Of a stretch of DNA of 43,476 nucleotides, positions 36,405 to 43,476 are shown piece after piece. The notes under the pieces were generated by a model that was not told the DNA's origin, ran no database searches, and saw only the letters and a program-made list of their open reading frames with translations. The position numbers and the translations under genes are program-made. Source of the stretch: an uncultured Bacteroidota bacterium (GTDB lineage: Bacteria > Bacteroidota > Bacteroidia > Bacteroidales > VadinHA17); contig CALMJY010000302.1 of the NCBI GenBank assembly GCA_937864815.1, positions 1 through 43,476 of the forward strand. Reading direction: 5' to 3'. Each line of letters begins with the position of its first letter. The stretch's first letter is position 1.

Positions 36405-38243
36405 ATGAAGGACCCTTTTATTAACCGGAAATACATAATTATGACCCTGATGGTTCTGGTTTGTCTGTTCCTTATAATCAGGTTATTTGTTCTACAGATA
36501 GTTAAGGATACTTACAGGCTTTCTGCTGATAATAATGTCCTCCGTTATGTTACACAGTATCCTGCCAGGGGACTAATTTATGACAGGAAAGGAAAGCTTA
36601 TTGTATCAAACATGGCAGCGTATGATATAATGGTCATCCCTTCTCAGACATCACGAATTGATACAGCCGGATTCTGTTCATTGCTGGGAATCACAAATGA
36701 TATGTTCAAAAGGCAGATGCGGGCGGCAATTAACTATTCAAGACGTGCCCCTTCAGTATTTCTGAAACAGATATCTGATCAAACCTATGCCGGATTTCAG
36801 GAAAAGATGTTTATGTATCCCGGATTCTATGTTCAACCCAGGACACTCCGTAAATATTCAAAGCCGGTTGCCGCACATATTCTTGGTTATGTAAGTGAGG
36901 TTGATGAAAGCATAATAAAGAAGAATCCATATTATAAATCCGGTGATTACATAGGAAAAAGTGGTATTGAGGAAGCATACGAATCAGAGCTTCGGGGACA
37001 AAAAGGGGTCAGGATTTTTATGGTTGATGTATTCAGCAGGATCAAAGGTGCTTATGCTGACGGTGAAATGGATACAGTTGCTGTTCAGGGATCTGATATC
37101 ATTTCCTCAATTGATCTGGATCTTCAGGAGTACGGCGAATTGCTGATGAGGAATAAACGGGGAAGCATTGTTGCAATAGAGCCGGAGACCGGTGAGGTAC
37201 TTTCCCTTGTGTCGGCACCGGGATATGATCCGGGATTACTTGTGGGACGAGTGAGGTCGGAGAATTTTGCGAAACTTCAATTGGATACTGCCATTATGCC
37301 CTTATTCAACAGGGCACTTATGGCTTCCTATCCGCCTGGTTCCACCTTTAAACCGATCAACGGTCTTATAGGTTTGCAGGAAGGAGTGATAACAGAAGAT
37401 ACACAATTCGGATGCGATTATGGTTATCTTTTTGTGGGCTGCCACGGACATGGATCGCCTCTTGACCTGGCAGGGGCGGTGGCCAACTCATGTAATTCTT
37501 ACTTTTGTCAGACTTACCGGAGGGTGCTTGAAAACAGGAAATACGGAAGTGTCTCTGAAGCGTATAACAGATGGAAAGAATATCTGAATGAGTTCGGTTT
37601 CGGGAGCAAGCTGGGAACAGACTTTGTTAATGAGCTGGCCGGATTTGTTCCATCAACAGCTTATTACGACAAATATCATGGCAGGAATAAATGGAAGGCA
37701 CTCACTGTAATTTCAATGGCTATAGGCCAGGGAGAAATAGGAACTACACCACTTCAGATGGCAAATATGACTGCTGCAATTGCCAACAGAGGCTTCTTTT
37801 ACACACCACATATTGTAAAGGGAGTGGGAAAGGAGAATTCACTGGATCCGAAATTCAGTGAAAGACACTTAATAAATATTGATTCAGCCAATTTCAATAA
37901 AATAATTCTTGGGATGGAAGGCGCTGTTAACGGAGCTCCCGGTGGAACTGCCGGAATTGCCAGAATCAGAGATATAATTGTTTGCGGAAAGACTGGTACT
38001 GCACAGAATCCACACGGAAAGGATCATTCTGTTTTTATTGCATTTGCGCCCAAGGATGATCCAAAAATAGCGATTGCAGTCTATGTGGAAAATGCAGGAT
38101 TCGGATCGACTTATGCTGCACCGGTTGCCAGTCTTATGATTGAAAAATATCTCCGCGATTCTGTTTCCAATAAGGCTATGGAACAGAGAATATTAAACCT
38201 GAATCTCGAAGATACAATTACAGAAAGTGAAACGCAGTATTAA
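36405..38243 (+). CDS. mrdA: Penicillin-binding protein 2 (peptidoglycan transpeptidase)
   Basis: Elongation-specific transpeptidase working with RodA. The protein is 612 residues. An N-terminal membrane anchor (about 10-32) is followed by the dimerisation/pedestal region with YPARGLIYDRKG. The transpeptidase has the active-site Ser313 in STFK (313-316), SCN (362-364) and KTG (529-531), all intact. Just before SCN are FGC (Cys337), then GCHGHG (Cys346, His347, His349), a cluster positioned like the zinc site of E. coli PBP2. The C-terminus overlaps the start of rodA by 17 bases. Confidence 0.97.
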   Translation: MKDPFINRKYIIMTLMVLVCLFLIIRLFVLQIVKDTYRLSADNNVLRYVTQYPARGLIYDRKGKLIVSNMAAYDIMVIPSQTSRIDTAGFCSLLGITNDMFKRQMRAAINYSRRAPSVFLKQISDQTYAGFQEKMFMYPGFYVQPRTLRKYSKPVAAHILGYVSEVDESIIKKNPYYKSGDYIGKSGIEEAYESELRGQKGVRIFMVDVFSRIKGAYADGEMDTVAVQGSDIISSIDLDLQEYGELLMRNKRGSIVAIEPETGEVLSLVSAPGYDPGLLVGRVRSENFAKLQLDTAIMPLFNRALMASYPPGSTFKPINGLIGLQEGVITEDTQFGCDYGYLFVGCHGHGSPLDLAGAVANSCNSYFCQTYRRVLENRKYGSVSEAYNRWKEYLNEFGFGSKLGTDFVNELAGFVPSTAYYDKYHGRNKWKALTVISMAIGQGEIGTTPLQMANMTAAIANRGFFYTPHIVKGVGKENSLDPKFSERHLINIDSANFNKIILGMEGAVNGAPGGTAGIARIRDIIVCGKTGTAQNPHGKDHSVFIAFAPKDDPKIAIAVYVENAGFGSTYAAPVASLMIEKYLRDSVSNKAMEQRILNLNLEDTITESETQY

Positions 38244-39651
38244 TATATGGGTAAGTCTTGACAAGATCACCATACTCCTTTATCTGCTTCTGGTGATAAT
38301 GGGCTGGCTGAATATTTATGCTGCAGTCTATAATGAAGAGCATCCCGGTATACTGGATCTCTCCCAGCGTTATGGTAAGCAGTTTATCTGGATATTGGCT
38401 GCTATTTTCACCGGTATATTTGCCATTTTAATTGATAGCAGGTTCTACTTTTTCTTTTCATGGTTCATTTACGGATTCCTGATGTTCCTGCTTGTTCTTG
38501 TACTGGTATTCGGTACTGAGATTAACGGAGCCAGATCGTGGTTTGAATTCAGCTGGTTCAGCCTTCAGCCATCGGAATTTGCTAAATTCGGTACTGCGAT
38601 TGCCCTGGCAGGTTTCCTGAATTCCCGCAGACTTGACCTTACACGCTTGGGTATGCTTACCCAGGCTTCAGCAATTATTCTGGTGCCTGCATTTCTTACT
38701 GCTTTGCAGCCTGATATGGGATCAACTGTTGTATTTTTTGCCTTGTTTTTAGTTCTGTTCAGGGAAGGAATGAGCCCCTATGTATTTGTTTCCGGTTTGC
38801 TTGCACTGATACTCTTCTTCCTGACACTTTTAATCAACAACCTTTATCTTAAACTGGGCCTCATAGTATTAGCAATACTTTTAGTATGGTTTGCCACCAG
38901 GAGATGGAAACTGGTTTTGATGGGTACAGGAATATTTATTGTTATTGCTGCAGTATTGTATGTGATTGATTATTACCTGTTTAAACGACTTGGTATTGAA
39001 CTGGTTATATTATTTGCACTCCTGGTATCAGGGATCTTCTTTGCCTGGTACATATATACAAAAAAAGCAATGGCAGTGCTGGTTATTTACCTGTTTCTGG
39101 TAGGGAGCATAGTCTTCGTAAATTCAGTGGACGTAACCTTTAATAAGATTCTTCCTGACCACCAGAGAGACCGAATCAATATTCTTCTTGGAATAAAATC
39201 TGATCCCAGGGGAACCGGATACAATGTCAATCAGTCAATTATCTCAATAGGTTCAGGAGGGTTAACCGGGAAAGGATATTTGCAGGGCACACAGACTAAA
39301 TTCAAGTTTGTACCCAAGCAAAGTTCCGATTTTATTTTCTGCACCATTGGAGAAGAATGGGGATTTCTGGGCTCACTTGCAGTAATTGGAACTTTTTTAC
39401 TTTTGTTCTTCAGGATTATTTTTATGGCTGAACGACAGCGGTCCGTGTTTTCAAGAGTTTACGGATACGGGGTGGTGTCAATATTGTTTCTGCATGTGTT
39501 TATTAATATAGGAATGGCAATCGGAATAGTGCCGGTTATAGGTATACCCCTGCCTTTTTTCAGCTACGGAGGCAGCTCCCTGTGGGGATTCACTATTCTG
39601 CTGTTTGTATTCCTGAGGCTTGATGCCAGCAGGAATGAATATCTGGTATGA
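38227..39651 (+). CDS. rodA: Rod shape-determining protein RodA (SEDS glycosyltransferase)
   Basis: Polytopic peptidoglycan polymerase partnered with PBP2. The protein is 474 residues, about 100 longer than E. coli RodA (370). The GTG at 38227 overlapping mrdA is the best start, giving MKRSINIWVSLDKITILLYL. SEDS motifs include GARSWFEF...SLQPSEFAK (102-120), QPDMGSTVVF (161-170), DPRGTGYNVNQSIISIGSGGL (326-345, 20 residues plus L) and the catalytic-region Asp368 in SSDFIFCTIGEEWG. The extra length falls at about 180-300, an added hydrophobic block common in Bacteroidota RodA. The gene ends directly against the convergent acpH gene with no gap. Confidence 0.96.
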   Translation: MKRSINIWVSLDKITILLYLLLVIMGWLNIYAAVYNEEHPGILDLSQRYGKQFIWILAAIFTGIFAILIDSRFYFFFSWFIYGFLMFLLVLVLVFGTEINGARSWFEFSWFSLQPSEFAKFGTAIALAGFLNSRRLDLTRLGMLTQASAIILVPAFLTALQPDMGSTVVFFALFLVLFREGMSPYVFVSGLLALILFFLTLLINNLYLKLGLIVLAILLVWFATRRWKLVLMGTGIFIVIAAVLYVIDYYLFKRLGIELVILFALLVSGIFFAWYIYTKKAMAVLVIYLFLVGSIVFVNSVDVTFNKILPDHQRDRINILLGIKSDPRGTGYNVNQSIISIGSGGLTGKGYLQGTQTKFKFVPKQSSDFIFCTIGEEWGFLGSLAVIGTFLLLFFRIIFMAERQRSVFSRVYGYGVVSILFLHVFINIGMAIGIVPVIGIPLPFFSYGGSSLWGFTILLFVFLRLDASRNEYLV

Positions 39652-40263
39652 TCAGAATGGAATTGTTATTCTGTGAGATATCTGTATTCCGAATTCCTTT
39701 TCAACATAATCAATAAGCTGGGGAAAGAACTCCATGAAGTCATCCTGCAGAGAATAATAATTTTTCTTTAATGCTTTTATTGCAAACCTGGTTTCATTTG
39801 GCAACGTTGAGTGCTTGGATAAAGTATTGAGCACATGTTTAATTCCGTTGACAGTCTGGTATGACTCAATCCAGTTATTGATAATAAAAAATGGCATCAT
39901 GTCCCGAACATTCTCAGGCATATGCTCATAGTTGTTAACCATGGCCCTGTAGAAATTGTAAGTTACACTCTCAAGTGGTCTGCGTGAAAAGAAATCCCAT
40001 TCCCTGGTAAGGAAATGATCATAAATAATATCTGTGACAACACCCGAGTATTTGTGATATTTTCTGGTAAAGAATATTTTACTACGGTGAACAACAGGAT
40101 GTCTGTCGGTAAAACCATCAATATGCCGGTGAAGGATTATTCCTTTCCTGATTTGTTCAGGGTAATTCAGATAGTCCCTGCCCTTCACATAGTCGCCTAT
40201 GTAATTCCCGATAATAACTTTTTCGGAGTCACCGGAAAGATATATATGGGCAAGTACATTCAT
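39652..40263 (-). CDS. Acyl carrier protein phosphodiesterase (AcpH-like)
   Basis: Member of the AcpH (DUF479) family, HD-like hydrolases that remove the phosphopantetheine arm from acyl carrier protein. The protein is 203 residues (E. coli AcpH 193). Conserved motifs are MNVLAHIYLSGDSE, IGNYIGDYVKG, the histidine-rich ILHRHIDGFTDRHP and DIIYDHFLTREW. It is transcribed alone, opposite rodA. AcpH activity is inferred from family membership; several homologues are untested. Confidence 0.85.
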   Translation of the reverse strand: MNVLAHIYLSGDSEKVIIGNYIGDYVKGRDYLNYPEQIRKGIILHRHIDGFTDRHPVVHRSKIFFTRKYHKYSGVVTDIIYDHFLTREWDFFSRRPLESVTYNFYRAMVNNYEHMPENVRDMMPFFIINNWIESYQTVNGIKHVLNTLSKHSTLPNETRFAIKALKKNYYSLQDDFMEFFPQLIDYVEKEFGIQISHRITIPF

Positions 40264-40512
40264 AATCAGTTATAATAGTACAAAGAATTTGCCATATGCC
40301 TCAGATGTAAAAAAACATTTTCTTTAACATGTTTTTTATAAGGCCGAAAAACATGATTAAATAATTATAAATCAGGAAAATAACCAACCTTTAGAGTATT
40401 TCAAAAAATAGGATGAATTACTCGGATTTTCACTCTGCAAATTATAAATTTGTTGCTTCATTCTGAAATCATTTTTGTTGCATAAAGAAAAAAACAAACA
40501 CATGGAGGATTT
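40264..40512. other. 249-base divergent intergenic region before the predicted GTPase
   Basis: AT-rich. A weak hairpin with stem AAAAAACAT/ATGTTTTTT lies at 40310-40337. TAAATTTG at 40445-40452 matches the -7 consensus for the plus-strand gene, giving a leader of about 55 nt; a -33 element was not found. No small gene was seen. Confidence 0.5.
40504..40508 (+). promoter_or_regulatory. Unusual strong Shine-Dalgarno GGAGG
   Basis: GGAGG lies 4 bases before the ATG at 40513. Genes in this window otherwise mostly lack a canonical Shine-Dalgarno, as is normal for Bacteroidota, so this site stands out and supports the chosen start. Confidence 0.6.
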
Positions 40513-41892
40513 ATGGTAAAGAAAAATGTCATCATTATTGGAGCTGCAGGCCGTGATTTTCATAATTTCAATACCTGTTACAGAGACAATCCATTGTATA
40601 ATGTGGTTGCATTTACTGCTGCACAGATTCCTGATATTGATGGCCGGAAGTATCCTAAAGAGCTTGCGGGAAAACTCTATCCAAATGGAATTCCGATAGT
40701 TGCCGAAGATAATCTGCCTGAACTTATAAAAAAGTATAAAGTATCAGACTGTGTTTTTTCATACAGTGATGTTACCTACCAGAAAGTTATGTCGGTAAGT
40801 GCAATTGTAAATGCAGCCGGGGCAAATTTCGTTCTTCTGGGGCCATCTGACACTATGATAAAAAGCTCAAAGCCGGTGATCGCTGTTGGCGCAATCAGAA
40901 CAGGCTGCGGTAAAAGTCAGACTTCCAGGAGAGTTATAGAACTCCTTATGGAAAAAGGTCTGAAGGTTGTTGCTGTGAGGCATCCGATGCCTTATGGAGA
41001 CCTTAATGCACAGAAGGTACAGAGGTTTGCAGATGTGAAGGATCTTGCAAAGCATAAATGCACGGTTGAGGAGATGGAAGAGTACGAGCCTCATGTTGTA
41101 AGAGGCAATGTTATATACGCAGGAGTTGATTATGAGGCAATTGTACGTGCTGCAGAGAAAGATCCATCAGGATGTGATGTGATACTCTGGGATGGTGGTA
41201 ATAATGACTTTCCATTCTATAAGCCCGATCTGATGATTACAGTGACTGATCCTCACAGGGCAGGGCATGAGCTGAAATACTATCCGGGTGAAGTAACTCT
41301 TCGTCTTGCTGATGTGGTGGTTATTAATAAAATGGACAGCTCCTCTCCTGAATCGATTCAGATAGTTAGGGAAAGCATAGAAAAGGTAAACCCTAAAGCT
41401 GTGGTTATAGACGGAGCTTCTCCTATTAAAGTTGATGATCCCTCAGTTATAAGAGGTAAAAGGGTACTTGCGGTTGAGGATGGACCCACACTTACACATG
41501 GTGAGATGAAAATAGGGGCAGGTGTTGTGGCTGCACGTAAATACGGTGCATCAGAACTCGTTGATCCCCGCCCATTCACCGTTGGTAAGCTGAGTGAAAC
41601 CTTTAAACTGTATCCTGGTATCGGTACTCTTCTGCCGGCGATGGGATATGGTAAACAGCAGCTTAAAGATCTTGAAGCTACAATAAACAGCACCGATTGT
41701 GACAGTGTTATTATAGCAACACCTATTGATCTGAACAGGATCATCAAGATAAGGAAACCAAATACCCGGGTACATTATGATCTGCAGGAGATCGGGCATC
41801 CTGATCTTACGGAGGTGCTCAATGACTTTGTCAAAAAGTTCAAACTTAAAACCGGTAATAATCTGCGTGATCTGCGGGAAAATATATCATAG
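40513..41892 (+). CDS. Predicted GTPase, cyclic 2,3-diphosphoglycerate synthetase family
   Basis: Resembles the COG2403/CpgS family, named from methanogens in which it makes cyclic 2,3-diphosphoglycerate. The protein is 459 residues. An N-terminal Rossmann-like part (IIIGAAGRDFHNFN, 7-20) is followed by a P-loop-like RTGCGKSQT (129-137), WDGGNNDFPF (226-235) in the Walker B/G3 place and NKMD (272-275) as a guanine-specific G4 motif. The C-terminal part has a PVGYG-like LPAMGYGKQQL and an IIATPIDLNRII strand. Bacterial members are abundant but uncharacterised. The gene has an SD, and its stop overlaps the convergent pgi gene by 6 bases. Phosphoglycerate chemistry next to pgi is suggestive only. 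Confidence 0.82.
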   Translation: MVKKNVIIIGAAGRDFHNFNTCYRDNPLYNVVAFTAAQIPDIDGRKYPKELAGKLYPNGIPIVAEDNLPELIKKYKVSDCVFSYSDVTYQKVMSVSAIVNAAGANFVLLGPSDTMIKSSKPVIAVGAIRTGCGKSQTSRRVIELLMEKGLKVVAVRHPMPYGDLNAQKVQRFADVKDLAKHKCTVEEMEEYEPHVVRGNVIYAGVDYEAIVRAAEKDPSGCDVILWDGGNNDFPFYKPDLMITVTDPHRAGHELKYYPGEVTLRLADVVVINKMDSSSPESIQIVRESIEKVNPKAVVIDGASPIKVDDPSVIRGKRVLAVEDGPTLTHGEMKIGAGVVAARKYGASELVDPRPFTVGKLSETFKLYPGIGTLLPAMGYGKQQLKDLEATINSTDCDSVIIATPIDLNRIIKIRKPNTRVHYDLQEIGHPDLTEVLNDFVKKFKLKTGNNLRDLRENIS

Positions 41893-43230
41893 TCTTTCTC
41901 TAAGTTTCTTGCCTGCCTCCTCATAGCCGGGTTTATTAAGAAGGGCAAACATATTTTTCTTGTAAGCTTCAACACCTGGCTGATCGAATGGATTAACATC
42001 AAGGATGTATCCGCTTATACCGCAGGCTATCTCGAAGAAATAGATAAGCTGCCCTGTGTAATATTCATCAAGTACCGGGATTTCGATTTTTAAAACAGGC
42101 ACATTTCCATCATTGTGTGCAATTGTCGTACCTGCTTCTGCATTCCTGTTTACCTCCGACAAGCGTTTGCCTGCCAGAAAATTCAGCTGATCTGAATCGT
42201 CTTTTTCAAGCGGGATTGTCAGTGTTCGTGAAGGACTTTTAACAGATATCATTGTTTCAAACAATATCCTTTGCCCATCCTGGATATACTGACCCAGTGA
42301 ATGCAGGTCGGTTGTCATATCCACTGAAGCCGGATAAATACCTTTTCCATCTTTTCCTTCACTTTCTCCATAAAGTTGTTTCCACCATTCAGACATGAAG
42401 TGCAGCTTTGGGGTGAATCCTACCATAATCTCAACAGGCCGGCCTCCCTGTAAAAGAAGATTTCTGGCTGCAGCATAAAGCAGTGCAGGGTTTGAAACGG
42501 CATCCTTATTGGTTCTTGTTACTTCTTCCATATCCTTTGCTCCTTTTACAAGTGCTCTGATATCAAGTCCGCTTACAGCTATAGGCAGTAATCCCACAGG
42601 CGAAAGAACTGAATATCTTCCTCCTACATTATCAGGGATGACGAATGTTTCATATCCGTTTGTTGTTGCCAGTGATCTGAGTGCACCCTTCTTTTCATCA
42701 GTAATTGCTATAATTCTGTCGGCAGCTGCAGGTTTTCCAACTTTTTTCTCAAGATGATCCTTAAGTATCCTGAATGCAATTGCGGGTTCAGTTGTGGTAC
42801 CTGACTTTGATATAACTATAATGGAGTAGCTCCGCTCATCAAGAACTTCAATTAATTCGGAAAGGTAATCCTCACATATATTCTGTCCGGCAAATATTAC
42901 ATCATGGTGAGGTTTCTTTTTCAGGTAAGGGGTAAATGTATGTGATATTGCTTCCATTACTGCCCTGGCACCGAGATATGATCCTCCTATACCTATAACA
43001 ACTGTTGTATCGGAAACCGACCTGAGGTGTTTTGCACTTTTTTCTATCTTATCAAGCTGTTTCAGGATATCATCCGGCAGGGTAAGCCAGCCAAGGAAAT
43101 CATTTCCGGCACCTTTGCCATTATTAAGAGCATCAAGATGTCTGGCTGAAAGCTTTGCCAGGGCAACAACCTCTTCGAATGAAACAAATGCTCCGGCATT
43201 CTTAAGATTGACATTTAGTTTTTCTTTCAT
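41887..43230 (-). CDS. pgi: Glucose-6-phosphate isomerase
   Basis: Interconverts glucose 6-phosphate and fructose 6-phosphate. The protein is 447 residues, the short bacterial form (like the about 450-residue Bacillus enzyme) rather than the about 550-residue E. coli type. Signature VGGRYSVLSPVGLLPIAV, sugar-binding IGIGGSYLGARAVMEAI, SKSGTTTEP and the C-terminal FDQPGVEAYKKNMF with its catalytic-region residues are all intact. The end overlaps the predicted GTPase gene by 6 bases, tail to tail. A TAnnTTTG box lies upstream. Confidence 0.98.
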   Translation of the reverse strand: MKEKLNVNLKNAGAFVSFEEVVALAKLSARHLDALNNGKGAGNDFLGWLTLPDDILKQLDKIEKSAKHLRSVSDTTVVIGIGGSYLGARAVMEAISHTFTPYLKKKPHHDVIFAGQNICEDYLSELIEVLDERSYSIIVISKSGTTTEPAIAFRILKDHLEKKVGKPAAADRIIAITDEKKGALRSLATTNGYETFVIPDNVGGRYSVLSPVGLLPIAVSGLDIRALVKGAKDMEEVTRTNKDAVSNPALLYAAARNLLLQGGRPVEIMVGFTPKLHFMSEWWKQLYGESEGKDGKGIYPASVDMTTDLHSLGQYIQDGQRILFETMISVKSPSRTLTIPLEKDDSDQLNFLAGKRLSEVNRNAEAGTTIAHNDGNVPVLKIEIPVLDEYYTGQLIYFFEIACGISGYILDVNPFDQPGVEAYKKNMFALLNKPGYEEAGKKLRERL

Positions 43231-43273
43231 ATTACCTGATAATTATTTTAATCTTCAATTATGCAATGCTCCG

Positions 43274-43281
43274 CAAAGTTA
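43274..43281 (-). promoter_or_regulatory. Candidate -7 element of pgi
   Basis: Minus-strand TAACTTTG matches TAnnTTTG, 43 bases before the pgi start codon. The -33 position falls inside the terminator hairpin of the upstream gene, so terminator and promoter are fused; no TTTG is visible there. Confidence 0.55.
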
Positions 43282-43313
43282 AAAAAAAAGCCGTTGGAGG
43301 TTATCCAGCGGCT
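43281..43313 (-). terminator. Rho-independent terminator of the gene at the right edge
   Basis: On the minus strand AGCCGCTGGA pairs with TCCAACGGCT (one C-A mismatch) around a 5-base loop, followed by at least eight Ts. It lies 33 bases beyond the stop codon at 43347. Confidence 0.9.
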
Positions 43314-43346
43314 CATAATAATGGGAGAATATATATTGAATAAAAA

Positions 43347-43475
43347 CTATCTTTTGTGTATGCTGCCGGCACTTGATGAATGTGCATCAACATACTTAGG
43401 ATTACCTGAGTAATGGACATCGTTTGAGATATACATCAATGCCAGTGCTTGCTCTGATCCCTGAAAATGAGCCTG
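43347..43475 (-). CDS. 3' end of an unrecognised protein, truncated by the window edge
   Basis: The last 42 codons and a TAG stop of a minus-strand gene that enters from the right edge. The readable end contains ALALMYISNDVHYSGNPKY and finishes SSSAGSIHKR. I do not recognise the family from so little. The reading frame is supported by the strong terminator just after its stop and by the lack of other open frames here. It runs in the same direction as pgi, separated by the terminator and pgi promoter. Confidence 0.6.
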   Translation of the reverse strand, partial: QAHFQGSEQALALMYISNDVHYSGNPKYVDAHSSSAGSIHKR

Positions 43476-43476
43476 C

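Noticed and set aside
40310-40337. Terminator for acpH or the GTPase in the divergent gap
   Set aside because: The hairpin is entirely AT-rich and weak, and lies at the 5' ends of both genes, where a terminator is not expected.
1-43476. CRISPR array, prophage or insertion sequence
   Set aside because: No regularly spaced direct repeats with unique spacers, no integrase, transposase or phage structural genes were found; the tandem CCTGTCG array has no spacers.

Overview
This is about 43.5 kb of core chromosome from a member of the Bacteroidota, probably the order Bacteroidales. The evidence is gene content and order (purH-mreBCD-PBP2-rodA, clpP-clpX after tig, a GH97 glycosidase, a RecQ with a long C-terminal extension, Bacteroidota-style lipoproteins) and many promoter -7 elements of the Bacteroidota form TAnnTTTG. 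The tRNA-Leu gene has a complete example, TTTG-N19-TACTTTTG. No phage, plasmid, transposase, CRISPR array or defence island was seen. The species cannot be named from the sequence alone.

Layout. 0-2.4 kb (minus): serS, then rpmA and rplU (L27 and a lysine-rich-tailed L21). 2.5-6.5 kb (plus): a bifunctional-nuclease-family protein, a GH97 glycosidase, thyA and folA, closely spaced. 6.8-7.7 kb: an unrecognised lipoprotein. 7.7-12.9 kb (minus): clpX, clpP, tig, tRNA-Leu(UAG), lptB, tatC. 13.3-15.4 kb (plus): recQ. 15.5-17 kb (minus): a family 2 glycosyltransferase and a GNAT acetyltransferase. 17.2-26 kb: an arginine/carbamoyl-phosphate block with carB (minus), argR-argG-argH (plus), then carA and a PatB/MalY-type aminotransferase (minus). 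26.3-31.1 kb (plus): a second unrecognised lipoprotein, a 1037-residue ABCG-like transporter with an N-terminal extension, and rsmA. 31.1-32.3 kb (minus): a MacB/FtsX-type permease. 32.5-39.7 kb (plus): purH and the rod-shape set mreB, mreC, mreD, mrdA, rodA. 39.7-40.3 kb (minus): an AcpH-like phosphodiesterase. 40.5-43.2 kb: a predicted GTPase of the cyclic-2,3-diphosphoglycerate-synthetase family (plus) meeting pgi (minus). The right edge holds the 3' end of an unrecognised minus-strand gene and its terminator.

How the genes work together. CarA and CarB make carbamoyl phosphate, and ArgG and ArgH complete arginine synthesis. ArgR is transcribed divergently from carB across two ARG-box-like palindromes, one overlapping the argR promoter and the other its start codon. 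ThyA and FolA form the dTMP/folate cycle. Trigger factor, ClpP and ClpX form a folding and proteolysis set. LptB (LPS export) and TatC (folded-protein export) serve the envelope. MreBCD, PBP2 and RodA form the elongation machinery.

The most unusual parts are the ABCG-like fusion transporter beside an orphan lipoprotein, the GTPase beside pgi, the tandem ARG-box operator, and several families of intergenic palindromic repeats at transcription-unit borders. I did not find a clearly new multi-gene system; most of the window is ordinary housekeeping sequence.
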